Position numbers and translations under genes: made by a program. Below, one piece after another: positions 1 to 9,294 of a stretch of DNA of 64,000 nt; position 1 is the stretch's first letter; each line of letters starts with the position of its first letter. Source of the stretch: Chryseobacterium viscerum (GTDB lineage Bacteria; Bacteroidota; Bacteroidia; Flavobacteriales; Weeksellaceae); contig NZ_PPEG02000003.1 in assembly GCF_002899945.2 (NCBI RefSeq), positions 248,001 to 312,000 on the forward strand, in the 5' to 3' direction. The notes under the pieces are model-generated. The model saw nothing but the letters and a program-made list of their open reading frames with translations, ran no database searches and was not told the origin of the DNA.

Positions 1-778
1 TTACCGGGATGTGAAGCTTATGCTCCAGTTTTTCCAATGGTGAAATTTCTACATTCGAAGCATTGGTAGGAATCGAAAATGCGAGTAAAACACCTGCTAT
101 TGTAGCATGAATTCCGGAATGATGAAGGAAATACCATAAAAATAATCCCGGAATAATGTAAAATATAGTTTTGGTTACTTTTAAAAAATTTAAAATAAAT
201 AATAGGGCAGTCACCCCAAAAGAAAGCAGGAGATAGGTCCAGTGAATCTGCTCGGTATAGAAAATTGCAATCACAAGAATGGCTCCCAAATCGTCTACAA
301 TAGCCAATGCCGCTAAAAATATCTTAATAGAATTAGGGATCTTTTTACCCAGCATCGAAATGATAGCCAAGGAGAAAGCAATATCTGTAGCCATAGGGAT
401 TCCCCAGCCATTGCCGTATTCTGTTCCTGTGTTGAAAATACTGTAGATTCCCGCCGGAATAAGCATTCCGCCCACTGCTGCAAAAATAGGCAGCGAAGCA
501 TTTTTAAAGGATGAAAGTTCTCCTTCTACAAGTTCCCGTTTTATTTCAAGGCCTACCAAAAGAAAGAAAATAGCCATCAATCCGTCATTGATCCAGATGC
601 TGACAGGATATTCCAGCCCAAATAAATGAGTACCCACTTCTTGGTCTAAAAAGTGCTGAAAATTTTCTGCAGCAGAGGAGTTGGCAATAAGTAATGAAAT
701 AAGCACACAGAAAATAAGAATAATTCCTGAAGACTGACTGTTGTTGAAAAATTTTTTAAAATAAAGAGATAAATTCAT
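1..778 (-). CDS. nhaA: Na+/H+ antiporter NhaA, 5' part (runs off the left edge)
   Basis: Translation from the ATG at 776-778 gives a multi-span membrane protein open to the window edge, with about 259 codons visible. It has a hydrophobic N-terminal helix, then the NhaA-typical segments SIWINDGLMAIFFLLVGLEI, ELVEGELSS, and PMATDIAFSLA followed by ALAIVDDLGAI; the paired aspartates of ATDIAF and VDDLGA correspond to the ion-binding region of the family. It would exchange cytoplasmic Na+ for external H+ in the inner membrane, for pH and sodium homeostasis. The start lies only 2 bp after the stop of the upstream alarmone gene, so the two are probably cotranscribed. The C-terminal third is outside the window. 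Family call is confident. Confidence 0.93.
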   Translation of the reverse strand, partial: MNLSLYFKKFFNNSQSSGIILIFCVLISLLIANSSAAENFQHFLDQEVGTHLFGLEYPVSIWINDGLMAIFFLLVGLEIKRELVEGELSSFKNASLPIFAAVGGMLIPAGIYSIFNTGTEYGNGWGIPMATDIAFSLAIISMLGKKIPNSIKIFLAALAIVDDLGAILVIAIFYTEQIHWTYLLLSFGVTALLFILNFLKVTKTIFYIIPGLFLWYFLHHSGIHATIAGVLLAFSIPTNASNVEISPLEKLEHKLHIPV

Positions 779-780
779 GT

Positions 781-2991
781 CTATGATTGTAGTCGTCTCA
801 CTCTTGAAACCCCATTAATATTTTTAAGTTTTTTGAAGGTCTCTTCCAGCTGACCTTTATTTTTGACTTCCAGATTGATATTTCCTGTGAAAACTCCATT
901 GTTGGATTCAATAGACATACTTTTCATATCCATTCCCATACTTCCGCTGATGACAGTGGTAATGTCGTTGATCATTCCCATTCTGTCAAGTCCTTCAATT
1001 TCAATTTTCACTCTGTTCTTGAAGCTTTCAGCATTCACCCATTTGGCAGGAATGACACGATAGTCATACTGTGCTCTTAGGTTGATCGCATTCGGACAGG
1101 TATCACTGTGAACCTTAATTCCGTCTGAAATGGTGATGAAGCCGAAAATTTTGTCTCCTGGAATTACGGTACAGCATTTTGCATAGCTATAGTTAAGTTT
1201 CTCCTCATCTTTTCCAAAGACAATCATATCAAGGTTTTCCTCTTTAGGTTCCTCGAAATGGTGATTTTTACTAGGTGACTTTCTGAATCTTGAAAGTAAA
1301 TTATTAAATACATTTTTGCTTTCAATGTATTTTCTTAAACTACTTACATCCAGTTCGTTGCTTTGGAATTTAAGGAATAATTCCTGAGAAGATTTTAAAT
1401 TAAAGAACTTTTGAAGTTTATTAATTTCTTCATCATTAAAATTGATTTTCGCATGACGAAGTTTTCTCTGTAAAATTTCTTTTCCTTCCTCTACCAGTTG
1501 GTTTTTCTGAGAGTTCAGATAACTTTTGATCTTGGACTTCGCTTTTGATGTTACTACGAATTCCAGCCAGTCAGATTTTGGTTTCTGATTCTGTGAAGAA
1601 AGAATATCTATCTGATCTCCGTTTTGAAGGATATAGGAAATAGGAACCAATTTTCCATTGATTTTAGCACCCAGACACTTCATTCCCAGATCTGAATGGA
1701 CCGAGAAAGCAAAATCCAGAGCAGTAGCATTGGTCGGCAGAATTTTAATTTCTCCTTTTGGTGTAAAGACAAATACTTCCTTGGAGTATAAATTAAGCTT
1801 AATGTTATCCAAAAGCTCTGAAGTGGAAAGATTCTGCTGTTGTTCCAGTACTTCACGGATCTCTGTTACCCATTTTTCAAAGTTTCTGTCATCAGAACTT
1901 TGTTTGTAACCTTCTTTGTATTTATAGTGAGCAGCAACTCCTTTTTCAGCAATTTCATCCATTCGTTCTGAACGGATCTGTACTTCAATCCATTTTCTGT
2001 CAGGACCTAAAACCGTTAAGTGTAAGCTTTCGTATCCTGTAGAACGAGGTTGTGTAATCCAGTCACGCATTCTTGATGGGTTACTATGATATACATCTGT
2101 AACAATAGAATAGATCTTCCAGGCCAGAAATTTTTCATTTTTTGCATCGGATTTATAAATAATTCTGATGGCATAGTTGTCAAAAACTTCCTCGAAGGAA
2201 ACTCCCTGTTTCAGCATCTTTCTGTAAATGGAAGAGATGGCTTTTGCACGGCCTTTGATTTTAAAATTTAAGCCTTCTTCCCCAAGTCTTGTTGAAACTT
2301 CTTTTGTAAACTCGTTAATATATCGCTCACGGTTTTCTTTGGCAAGTTCCAATTTTTCTGTGATCTCATTATATACTTCCGGGCTGTTATATTTTAAGGA
2401 AAGATCTTCCAGCTCAGATTTGATGTTGTACAATCCGAGACGGTGAGCCATCGGAGCATAGATATAAACCGTTTCAGAGGCAATTTTTTTCTGCTTATCC
2501 GGAGCCATGCTTTCCAGTGTCCTCATATTATGAAGGCGGTCCGCAATTTTAATAAGAATAACCCTGAAATCCTCGGATAATGTCAATAACAGTTTTCTGT
2601 AATTTTCAGACTGTACAGAGATGTTCTGATGATTCATGATGGATATTTTGGTCAATCCATTCACGATATTGGCTATCTTTTCTCCAAATATTTTTTTCAG
2701 ATCTTCGTAGGTATAATCGGAATCTTCAATCACATCATGCAAAAGGGCACAGGCGATAGAGGTAGCACCCAAACCAATCTCTGTCGCTACAATTTTAGCA
2801 ACAGCAATAGGGTGGTAGATGTAAGGTTCGCCAGATTTTCTCCTTTGATCCTTGTGGGCGTCCAGAGCAATATCGAATGCCTTTCTGATAAGTTTATTAT
2901 TTTCCTCATCTAACGTCCTGTATGTATTAGAAATCAAGTCCTTATACCTGGCCAGGATCTCTTTATTTTCTTGTTCTAAATCGTAACTCAT
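781..2991 (-). CDS. spoT: bifunctional (p)ppGpp synthetase/hydrolase (Rel/SpoT)
   Basis: This 736-residue cytosolic enzyme makes and degrades (p)ppGpp, the stringent-response alarmone. The order is canonical for long RSH proteins: an HD hydrolase domain with intact metal ligands (H60; H85-D86 in LLHDVIED), a synthetase domain with RSTGYESLHLTV and the EVQIRSERMDEIAE stretch, a TGS domain beginning near KEVFVFTPKGEI (about 400-465), a helical/zinc-finger region with a YAKCC motif, and a C-terminal ACT domain (about 660-736). Length is normal for the family. Because the HD residues are intact it should hydrolyse as well as synthesise, as expected where a single Rel enzyme serves the genome. nhaA follows immediately downstream. 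Rel and SpoT naming is interchangeable here. Confidence 0.96.
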   Translation of the reverse strand: MSYDLEQENKEILARYKDLISNTYRTLDEENNKLIRKAFDIALDAHKDQRRKSGEPYIYHPIAVAKIVATEIGLGATSIACALLHDVIEDSDYTYEDLKKIFGEKIANIVNGLTKISIMNHQNISVQSENYRKLLLTLSEDFRVILIKIADRLHNMRTLESMAPDKQKKIASETVYIYAPMAHRLGLYNIKSELEDLSLKYNSPEVYNEITEKLELAKENRERYINEFTKEVSTRLGEEGLNFKIKGRAKAISSIYRKMLKQGVSFEEVFDNYAIRIIYKSDAKNEKFLAWKIYSIVTDVYHSNPSRMRDWITQPRSTGYESLHLTVLGPDRKWIEVQIRSERMDEIAEKGVAAHYKYKEGYKQSSDDRNFEKWVTEIREVLEQQQNLSTSELLDNIKLNLYSKEVFVFTPKGEIKILPTNATALDFAFSVHSDLGMKCLGAKINGKLVPISYILQNGDQIDILSSQNQKPKSDWLEFVVTSKAKSKIKSYLNSQKNQLVEEGKEILQRKLRHAKINFNDEEINKLQKFFNLKSSQELFLKFQSNELDVSSLRKYIESKNVFNNLLSRFRKSPSKNHHFEEPKEENLDMIVFGKDEEKLNYSYAKCCTVIPGDKIFGFITISDGIKVHSDTCPNAINLRAQYDYRVIPAKWVNAESFKNRVKIEIEGLDRMGMINDITTVISGSMGMDMKSMSIESNNGVFTGNINLEVKNKGQLEETFKKLKNINGVSRVRRLQS

Positions 2992-3049
2992 TTGTGTACA
3001 TGCCTATAATAAGACGAAAATACGAAATTTTTTAGTTTTTTCAAACATA

Positions 3050-3078
3050 AAAGATCCGCAGTAGGCACTGTGGATCTT
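3050..3078 (-). terminator. hairpin terminator after the 121-aa gene
   Basis: AAGATCCGCAGT and ACTGTGGATCTT form a 12-bp stem (one G-T pair) with loop AGGC. On the minus strand it is followed by TTTTATG. It sits just downstream of the gene ending at 3102 and upstream of the Rel gene start. Confidence 0.6.
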
Positions 3079-3101
3079 CGGCTATTAGATTTTTATATCG
3101 A

Positions 3102-3467
3102 TTAGAATTTTACTTCAGAATTCATACCGTCACTTGACGTTTTGATTTTAATCTCAGGGCTGTTCTGAATTTCAGCTCTGTTCCTTGCATCAATATACTT
3201 TTTAATGGTATCATAATTCGTTTCATTGATATTCATATTTTCAAATAAGTATGATTTCAATGCTGTATTCTGAATAAACGCATTCCGGGCAAGATCAATC
3301 TGATTGATATCATTTACGGTAACACTTGCCAGATATTGGGAATTATTAGAACCATTATTAAGGTATACAATGTAATCTGAGTTTTCAAATCCTGAATTCT
3401 CCAGATCACTTTCCAGTTTTTTGTAGTCGCTGTGATGATCAAATAGTCCAGCTAATATATGTGACAT
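3102..3467 (-). CDS. small soluble protein of unknown function, possible stress-protein-like fold
   Basis: The product is 121 residues, without signal peptide or membrane segment. The N-terminus (MSHILAGLFDHHSDYKKLESDL) followed by a short alternating helix/strand region resembles the start of general-stress 17M/YflT-like proteins, in which a loop named by its family monitors paired residues between strands; that resemblance is by eye only. The C-terminal tail is polar and charged. It is flanked by the Rel gene and by a secreted hypothetical protein, with its own downstream hairpin, so it is probably monocistronic. No catalytic motif can be seen. The reading frame is well formed and starts with ATG. 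Function is not assigned. Confidence 0.7.
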   Translation of the reverse strand: MSHILAGLFDHHSDYKKLESDLENSGFENSDYIVYLNNGSNNSQYLASVTVNDINQIDLARNAFIQNTALKSYLFENMNINETNYDTIKKYIDARNRAEIQNSPEIKIKTSSDGMNSEVKF

Positions 3468-3687
3468 AGTTAATTGGTTTTAAAGTTATGACTAAAGTTA
3501 GTAATAATTTTCTGATTATCATTGTGTTTTAGTTAATAAATTTTGTTAATTAATATTCCGTTTTCAATATAAAATAATAATGTTTGTGAATAATTATTGA
3601 ACGGGTGTTTAAATTTAATAATTGAGTAATGTTGGGTTCAACAGAATTTCTAGAGGTGTATTACACAAAATACCTGTTTACCCATTT

Positions 3688-4461
3688 TTAATAAATTATT
3701 TTTCTTTCCTCTACAATATTTTCTTTTCCATTATCCAATGTATAAACTTTTACTAAGTTTCCTTTAGAGTCAAACTGTTTTAGTTTTCCCTCAAGATTAT
3801 AATCATACAATTCTGTATTGCCATTTATAGTCATCCTTCCTTTAAATGATTGTACTTCTCCATATTGGTTTAATTGGTAGGTTCCAATTACAATGGACTT
3901 AGGAGCATTAAAAGTTAGCTTCTCATACTTATAACTGTGATCATTAATCCAATTATATTTTTCTATTTGAGCGACAACGATATTATTAGAAATATTTAAC
4001 ATTTGTATACTTTCAATTACTCTATCCTTTTCATCAAGAAGATTAAATTCTTTTACAGAGAGTTTTTCTTTTGAATCAAATCTTTCAATCTGCAAAGTAT
4101 TATTGTTTAAATAATATTTTGTAATTATTGAAACTTGTTTTTTTATAAGAATATTTTCTTTTTCAGAAATCATCATCCCTTCAATAACTCTTTGTTCCTC
4201 AAGAGTATTATAATTCTTATCAAGTTTTATTATTGTTTTTATCCACTCTTTATTTTTATCAGAAGTATTTTTTATAGTAATCTCATTTTTACTTTGATCA
4301 TAGCTATAATTTCTTGTAGGAATTAATTCCCCTTTTTTATTTTCAAAAACTTCCATTGATTTAAAATTACTTTTGGCAAGAACTTTAAGAGAATCTTTTA
4401 TTTTAAAATTTTGGGATAGCAATAGAGGACCCAATAAGAGGAAGAAAAATATATTTCTCAT
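3688..4461 (-). CDS. secreted protein of unknown function
   Basis: The 257-residue product starts with a signal peptide (MRNIFFFLLLGPLLLSQ, probable cleavage after SQ or nearby). The mature part is beta-rich and contains short units of the kind YDYNLEGKLKQFDSKGNLVK near the C-terminus. These resemble the MORN-like or YD-like repeats seen in secreted Bacteroidota antitoxin-like or envelope proteins. No catalytic residues are evident. It is a lone gene on the minus strand with gaps of more than 200 bp on both sides. Composition is AT-rich compared with the acs genes next to it. Location in periplasm or cell surface is inferred from the signal peptide. Confidence 0.7.
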   Translation of the reverse strand: MRNIFFFLLLGPLLLSQNFKIKDSLKVLAKSNFKSMEVFENKKGELIPTRNYSYDQSKNEITIKNTSDKNKEWIKTIIKLDKNYNTLEEQRVIEGMMISEKENILIKKQVSIITKYYLNNNTLQIERFDSKEKLSVKEFNLLDEKDRVIESIQMLNISNNIVVAQIEKYNWINDHSYKYEKLTFNAPKSIVIGTYQLNQYGEVQSFKGRMTINGNTELYDYNLEGKLKQFDSKGNLVKVYTLDNGKENIVEERKIIY

Positions 4462-4712
4462 GAAATTTTCATTTTATTATTTAAAAGTCTTATAAATACA
4501 AGCATTATACACCCTAAATGTAGGAATCTGAATATAGGGATTTTCTGCTATTTATAAATCATTATTTGATAGTGATGGAGTTATTCGGTCTCCACTGATT
4601 TCGATTTGATATAAATCCTATTATTAAATTATTATCATATAGATTTCAATTTGTCTTATTCTGATGCAAAATGATCTATGGGAAGCGACAGAAATTAAAA
4701 TAAGAAAACCAC
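4462..4712. other. intergenic stretch with no gene seen
   Basis: About 300 bp separate the secreted protein and acs. Apart from the acs terminator at its right end, it is AT-rich and only short frames are present. I see no convincing promoter or repeat here. Confidence 0.5.
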
Positions 4713-4743
4713 AAAAAAGCCCCGAAAATAACTTCCAGGGCTC
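4713..4743 (-). terminator. terminator of acs
   Basis: On the minus strand, GAGCCC and GGGGCT pair, with further A/T pairing inside, and are followed by TTTTTTG. It lies 25 bp after the acs stop codon. Confidence 0.75.
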
Positions 4744-4767
4744 ACTATTGGTTAAAAAAATGATTAA

Positions 4768-6675
4768 TTAAATTCTTTCGTTTTTGATTTCCTCTACAAT
4801 TTCAGGGTTGAGCAGAGTACTGATGTCTCCAAAATTACTGAAGTCACCTTCTGCAATTTTTCTCAGTATTCTACGCATGATTTTCCCTGAACGCGTTTTC
4901 GGAAGCCCCGATACAAACTGTATTTTATCCAGTTTCGCAATAGGTCCTATCTGATCAGCAATCAGCTGGTTGATTTCTTTTTTAAGATTCTCTTTATCAC
5001 GGCCTTCTCCGGTTTCTTTAAGGGTGACGTATCCATAAAGCGCATTTCCTTTGATATCATGAGGATAACCTACAATAGCGGATTCTGCAACTGCAGGGTG
5101 CTGGTTGATACTGTCTTCAATAGGAGCGGTTCCCAGATTGTGCCCCGAAACAATGATTACATCGTCTACACGACCTGTAATTCTGTAATAGCCGACTTCA
5201 TCTCTCAAAGCCCCATCTCCGGTAAAATATTTTCCAGGGAAAGCGGTGAAATACGTTTCTTTATATCGTTGGTGGTCGCCCCAGATGGTTCTTGCAATTC
5301 CCGGCCATGGAAAACGGATACAAAGATTTCCGGTCACCTGGTTTCCTGTAATCTCATTTCGCTTATCATCCATCAAAACGGGCTGTACACCGGGTAAAGG
5401 AAGGGTAGCATAAGTAGGTTTTGTTGGAGTTACAAAAGGAAGTGGTGAAATCATAATTCCTCCCGTTTCAGTCTGCCACCAGGTGTCTACGATCGGACAT
5501 TTTTTCTTTCCAACATGATCGTTGAACCAATGCCATGCTTCATCGTTGATAGGTTCTCCTACAGAACCAATTACTTTCAGAGAGCTAAGGTCATGTTTAT
5601 CTACCCATTCCGCACTTTCTTTTGCTAAAGAACGAATGGCAGTAGGAGCGGTATAAAACTGAGTGATTTTATGTTTTTCAATCACTTCCCAGAAACGGTC
5701 TGGTTCAGGATAAGTAGGAACTCCTTCAAAAATTACGGTAGTTGCTCCATTTAATAAAGGTCCGTAAAGAATGTAAGAGTGTCCCGTAATCCATCCGATG
5801 TCTGCAGTACACCAATAAATATCATTTTCCTTATAATTAAATACATTTTTGAATGTATAAGCAGTATACACCATATAGCCGGCACAAGTGTGGAGCATTC
5901 CTTTTGGTTTCCCTGTAGATCCGGAAGTATACAGAATGAAAAGCGGATCTTCAGAATCCATAATGACCGTAACGAAATCAGCAGAAGCTTTCTCATACAG
6001 ATCGGCCATCCAGTGATCTCTTCCTTCTTTCATCTTAATTTCATTGTGGGTTCTCTTAACTACAAGAACGTTTTCAACCGTTGGTGTTTTTTCCAAAGCG
6101 TCATCAACAATACTTTTTAGGTCAAGAACCTTATTTCCCCGGTAGCTTCCATCTGATGTGATCACCATCTTTGCTTCACAGTCATTTACCCTTGAAGCGA
6201 CTGCTGCAGCTGAGAATCCTGCGAAGATCACAGAATGCACTGCCCCCAGCTTTGCACAGGCAAGCATGGTAATAGCCAATTCAGGAATCATGGGAAGGTA
6301 AATACAGACTCTGTCTCCCTTTTTAATACCCATATCCTGTAAAACATTAGCCGTTTTATTAACACGGGTATATAATTCTTGGTAAGAAATATGCTGTGCT
6401 TCTTCCTTTGGATCGTTAGGTTCCCAGATGATGGCTGTTTTCTCTCCTCTTATGGCAAGGTGTCTGTCGATACAGTTTTTAGTAATATTTAGTTTTGCGT
6501 TTTTGAACCAGGTAATTTTAGCTTCATTCATATCATACTTAACAACCTTGCTCCATCGTTGGTACCACACGAAGTTTTGATCCGCTACCTTATCCCAGAA
6601 TTTTTTAGGATTTTTGATAGACTTTTTATAATCTTCAAAATATTGTGGTAAATCTTCTATTAAGTAATTTCTCAT
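4768..6675 (-). CDS. acs: acetyl-CoA synthetase
   Basis: A 635-residue AMP-forming acetate:CoA ligase that converts acetate, ATP and CoA to acetyl-CoA through acetyl-AMP, in the cytosol. Visible signatures are the N-terminal ACAS_N block (YFEDYKKSIKNPKKFWDKVA), the P-loop TSGSTGKPKGMLHT (near residue 260), the WWQTETGG motif of the acyl pocket, the hinge region TGRVDDVI, and the C-terminal PKTRSGKIMRRIL containing the lysine that is acetylated to shut the enzyme off. Length is slightly below the usual 650. It is the last gene of the fatty-acid module on the minus strand, 236 bp after prpE. In other bacteria acs is a target of CrbS/CrbR-type systems, and a CrbS-like kinase is encoded four genes upstream. 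Confidence 0.97.
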   Translation of the reverse strand: MRNYLIEDLPQYFEDYKKSIKNPKKFWDKVADQNFVWYQRWSKVVKYDMNEAKITWFKNAKLNITKNCIDRHLAIRGEKTAIIWEPNDPKEEAQHISYQELYTRVNKTANVLQDMGIKKGDRVCIYLPMIPELAITMLACAKLGAVHSVIFAGFSAAAVASRVNDCEAKMVITSDGSYRGNKVLDLKSIVDDALEKTPTVENVLVVKRTHNEIKMKEGRDHWMADLYEKASADFVTVIMDSEDPLFILYTSGSTGKPKGMLHTCAGYMVYTAYTFKNVFNYKENDIYWCTADIGWITGHSYILYGPLLNGATTVIFEGVPTYPEPDRFWEVIEKHKITQFYTAPTAIRSLAKESAEWVDKHDLSSLKVIGSVGEPINDEAWHWFNDHVGKKKCPIVDTWWQTETGGIMISPLPFVTPTKPTYATLPLPGVQPVLMDDKRNEITGNQVTGNLCIRFPWPGIARTIWGDHQRYKETYFTAFPGKYFTGDGALRDEVGYYRITGRVDDVIIVSGHNLGTAPIEDSINQHPAVAESAIVGYPHDIKGNALYGYVTLKETGEGRDKENLKKEINQLIADQIGPIAKLDKIQFVSGLPKTRSGKIMRRILRKIAEGDFSNFGDISTLLNPEIVEEIKNERI

Positions 6676-6911
6676 ATCCCTTTCGTTTTTTATTGATTTT
6701 ATTTTGATAAATATTTTTATGTTTTTGATTTTTGAAAGCGCAAGCGGTTAATTTTTAAGTGGTTTAAGATCACAGCTGAAACTATTTAGTTAATGATGCT
6801 TCTTATTCATCTTTGATGAACTTATTCCTCCTTACTATCTTTATTTCTCTTCATGGTTCAACGTTTTATAATGGATTAAACAATTGTTTAAATTTATGTT
6901 TAATTTCCCGC

Positions 6912-8792
6912 TTAAGCCCTATATTCCTTGATTTTTTCCTGAATTTCATCAATGATTTTTTCATCATCAATCGTTGAGGGAACCTGGAAATCTTTTCCGT
7001 CAAGCAACGTTCGGATCAGTTTTCTTAAAATCTTTCCGGATCGTGTTTTAGGTAAGCGTTTGACAACCATTGCGTTTTTCAGAAAAGCTACCGCTCCGAT
7101 TTTATTGCGGACCATTTGAATGATATCTTTTTCGATGTCTTCTTCAGAAATAGCCGAACCGTTTTTCAACACAACAGCAGCAAAAGGGACCTGTCCTTTT
7201 AAGTCATCATCAATGCCAACTACAGCACATTCTGCGACATCCGGATGCGAAGAAACAATTTCTTCCATCTCAGAAGTGGAAAGTCTGTGTCCCGCTACAT
7301 TGATCACATCATCCACTCTTCCTGTAATGAAAATATAGCCGTCTTCATCCTGTATAGCGCCGTCTCCTGAAAAATAATACCCTTTGTACTGAGACAGGTA
7401 GCTGTTTTCAAAACGTTCGTAATCTTTCCATATTCCAAGCATCGCGCCGGGTGGGAGAGGAAGTTTGATCACCAGATAACCTTCGTGATGTGGATCCAGT
7501 TCCAATCCGTTTTCATCAAAGATTTTAATGTCATATCCAGGAATAGTTTTTCCTGCAGAAGCTCTTTTGATTTGGTAGTTTTCATCATGAGTCAGTAATC
7601 CAAGCATAGGCCACCCGGATTCTGTCTGCCACCAATGGTCTATAGCCGGAACGCCGATATGCTCTGCAAACCAGTCCAGGGTAGCAACATCGCATCTTTC
7701 ACCAGCCAGAAACTGTTTTTTGAAATGTGACAAATCATATTTTTTTACCAATTCTCCGTTTGGGTCTTCTTTTTTAATCGCCCTGATAGCAGTAGGAGCC
7801 GTAAACATTACTGAAACTTTATATTCTGAAATGATTCTCCAGAAAGTCCCTGCATCAGGAGTCATAATAGGTTTTCCTTCAAAAATAATAGTGGTATTTC
7901 TGTTGATTAATGGTCCGTACACAGAAAAACTATGGCCAACTGCCCATCCAAAATCTGAGGCCGCCCAATAGGTTTCTCCCGGTTCCACTCCGTAAACATA
8001 GGTCATGGAGAATTGTAATGCAGTGGCATACCCTCCGGTATCACGAACAATGCCTTTAGGTTTTCCGGTAGTTCCCGATGTGTAAAGCAGATAGAGCGGA
8101 TGGGTAGATTCCACAGAAATACAGTCTACAGGAGCTGATTTTTCAACCAATTCTTCATAATCAATCAATCCATCGAACATTTCATCCTGATTATCTACTA
8201 ATTTTCTGTTGTAGACAATAATATTATCTACTTTATCCTGTGCCAGTTCAATCGCTTTTTCCACCAGCGGGAGATAAGGAATTCTTTTGGCGATTTCCAC
8301 TCCTGCGGTAGCTGTGATTAAAACTTTTGGTTTGCAGTCATCAATTCTCACGACAAGTTCATGAGGAGCAAAGCCTCCAAAAACCACATTATGAATAACC
8401 CCGATTCTGGCACATGCCAACATGGCAAAAAGAGTCTGCGGAATCATAGGCATATAGATAACTGCCGTATCTCCTTTTTGTAATCCTAAAGAAGCCAGCC
8501 CTCCTGCCAATTTTGCAATTTCCTCTTTCGCCTGACTGAAGGTGTAGGTTTTCTTTTGATCGGTTACAGGAGAATCATAAATGATGGCCACCTGATCTCC
8601 GAAACCCTCTTCAATGTGCCTGTCGATACATAAATAACACATGTTGAGCTTTCCATCGGAAAACCACTGTGGGTAATCATTCTCACCGTTTGAAAGGATT
8701 TGCTGGGGGAAATCAAACCATTTGAGTTTTCCGGCCTGCTCCTTCCAGAAATCTTCTTTATGTTCTATGCTTTGTTTAAATAATGTATCCAT
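6912..8792 (-). CDS. prpE: propionyl-CoA synthetase-like acyl-CoA ligase
   Basis: The 626-residue AMP-forming ligase is a close relative of Acs but of the PrpE branch: the P-loop TSGTTGKPKGIVRDTGGYAT is followed by the RDTGG block typical of propionate enzymes, and it begins FWKEQAGKLKWF. It also has WWQTESG, TGRVDDVINVAGHRLST and the C-terminal PKTRSGKILRKLIR lysine motif. It should activate propionate (and possibly acetate or butyrate) to the CoA ester. It lies between the receiver protein and acs, same strand, with gaps of 133 and 236 bp that could hold promoters. Substrate preference cannot be read with certainty from the sequence. Confidence 0.88.
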   Translation of the reverse strand: MDTLFKQSIEHKEDFWKEQAGKLKWFDFPQQILSNGENDYPQWFSDGKLNMCYLCIDRHIEEGFGDQVAIIYDSPVTDQKKTYTFSQAKEEIAKLAGGLASLGLQKGDTAVIYMPMIPQTLFAMLACARIGVIHNVVFGGFAPHELVVRIDDCKPKVLITATAGVEIAKRIPYLPLVEKAIELAQDKVDNIIVYNRKLVDNQDEMFDGLIDYEELVEKSAPVDCISVESTHPLYLLYTSGTTGKPKGIVRDTGGYATALQFSMTYVYGVEPGETYWAASDFGWAVGHSFSVYGPLINRNTTIIFEGKPIMTPDAGTFWRIISEYKVSVMFTAPTAIRAIKKEDPNGELVKKYDLSHFKKQFLAGERCDVATLDWFAEHIGVPAIDHWWQTESGWPMLGLLTHDENYQIKRASAGKTIPGYDIKIFDENGLELDPHHEGYLVIKLPLPPGAMLGIWKDYERFENSYLSQYKGYYFSGDGAIQDEDGYIFITGRVDDVINVAGHRLSTSEMEEIVSSHPDVAECAVVGIDDDLKGQVPFAAVVLKNGSAISEEDIEKDIIQMVRNKIGAVAFLKNAMVVKRLPKTRSGKILRKLIRTLLDGKDFQVPSTIDDEKIIDEIQEKIKEYRA

Positions 8793-8925
8793 ATCAATAG
8801 TCTTGTGTTTGGTTTTTTGTCTATCCTTGTCAAGGCTAAATTGCGAGCCAAAGACGAAGCAAAAACCGTTTTTACCAGTGGTTACCTGAAATCTTATATC
8901 TTGATTCTTGGCTCTTCATTCTCCC

Positions 8926-9285
8926 TTAAAACATCTCCTCAATCTGCTGCATCAGTTTCTTAATCGAGTAGGGTTTTGTAATGTAAGCATCGGCCCCCAT
9001 TTCCAATCCTTTTTCAATATCTCTGGGATTGTTTTTGGCACTCAGAAAGAGAACTTTGGTATCTTTTAGTTTTTCATCCTGTTTGATGAGGTCCAAAGTG
9101 CTGTACCCATCAAGATTCGGCATCATGATATCGAGAAGGATCACGTCCGGAACCATCGTTTTCAGAAAATCGAGTACTTCTGTTCCGTCTCGGGCAATAT
9201 AGACGTCATAGCCATTTTTCTTAAAGCTGTATTCCAGCGACATTAATATTTTGTGTTCGTCATCCGCAATGATTATCTTTCTCAT
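8926..9285 (-). CDS. single-domain response regulator (receiver only)
   Basis: The protein is 119 residues, exactly one CheY-like receiver: acidic pair D8-D9, phospho-acceptor D52 in VILLDIMMP, the LSAK switch region and the conserved lysine in TKPYS. There is no output domain before the stop, although partner regulators of CrbS-type kinases (CrbR) usually carry a LuxR-type DNA-binding domain. It starts 9 bp downstream of the kinase stop, so the two are cotranslated or coregulated and surely partners. It could act by protein contact, as a phosphate sink, or in a relay to another regulator elsewhere. The receiver assignment is secure; the output is unknown. Confidence 0.93.
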   Translation of the reverse strand: MRKIIIADDEHKILMSLEYSFKKNGYDVYIARDGTEVLDFLKTMVPDVILLDIMMPNLDGYSTLDLIKQDEKLKDTKVLFLSAKNNPRDIEKGLEMGADAYITKPYSIKKLMQQIEEMF

Positions 9286-9294
9286 AAAAAGGTT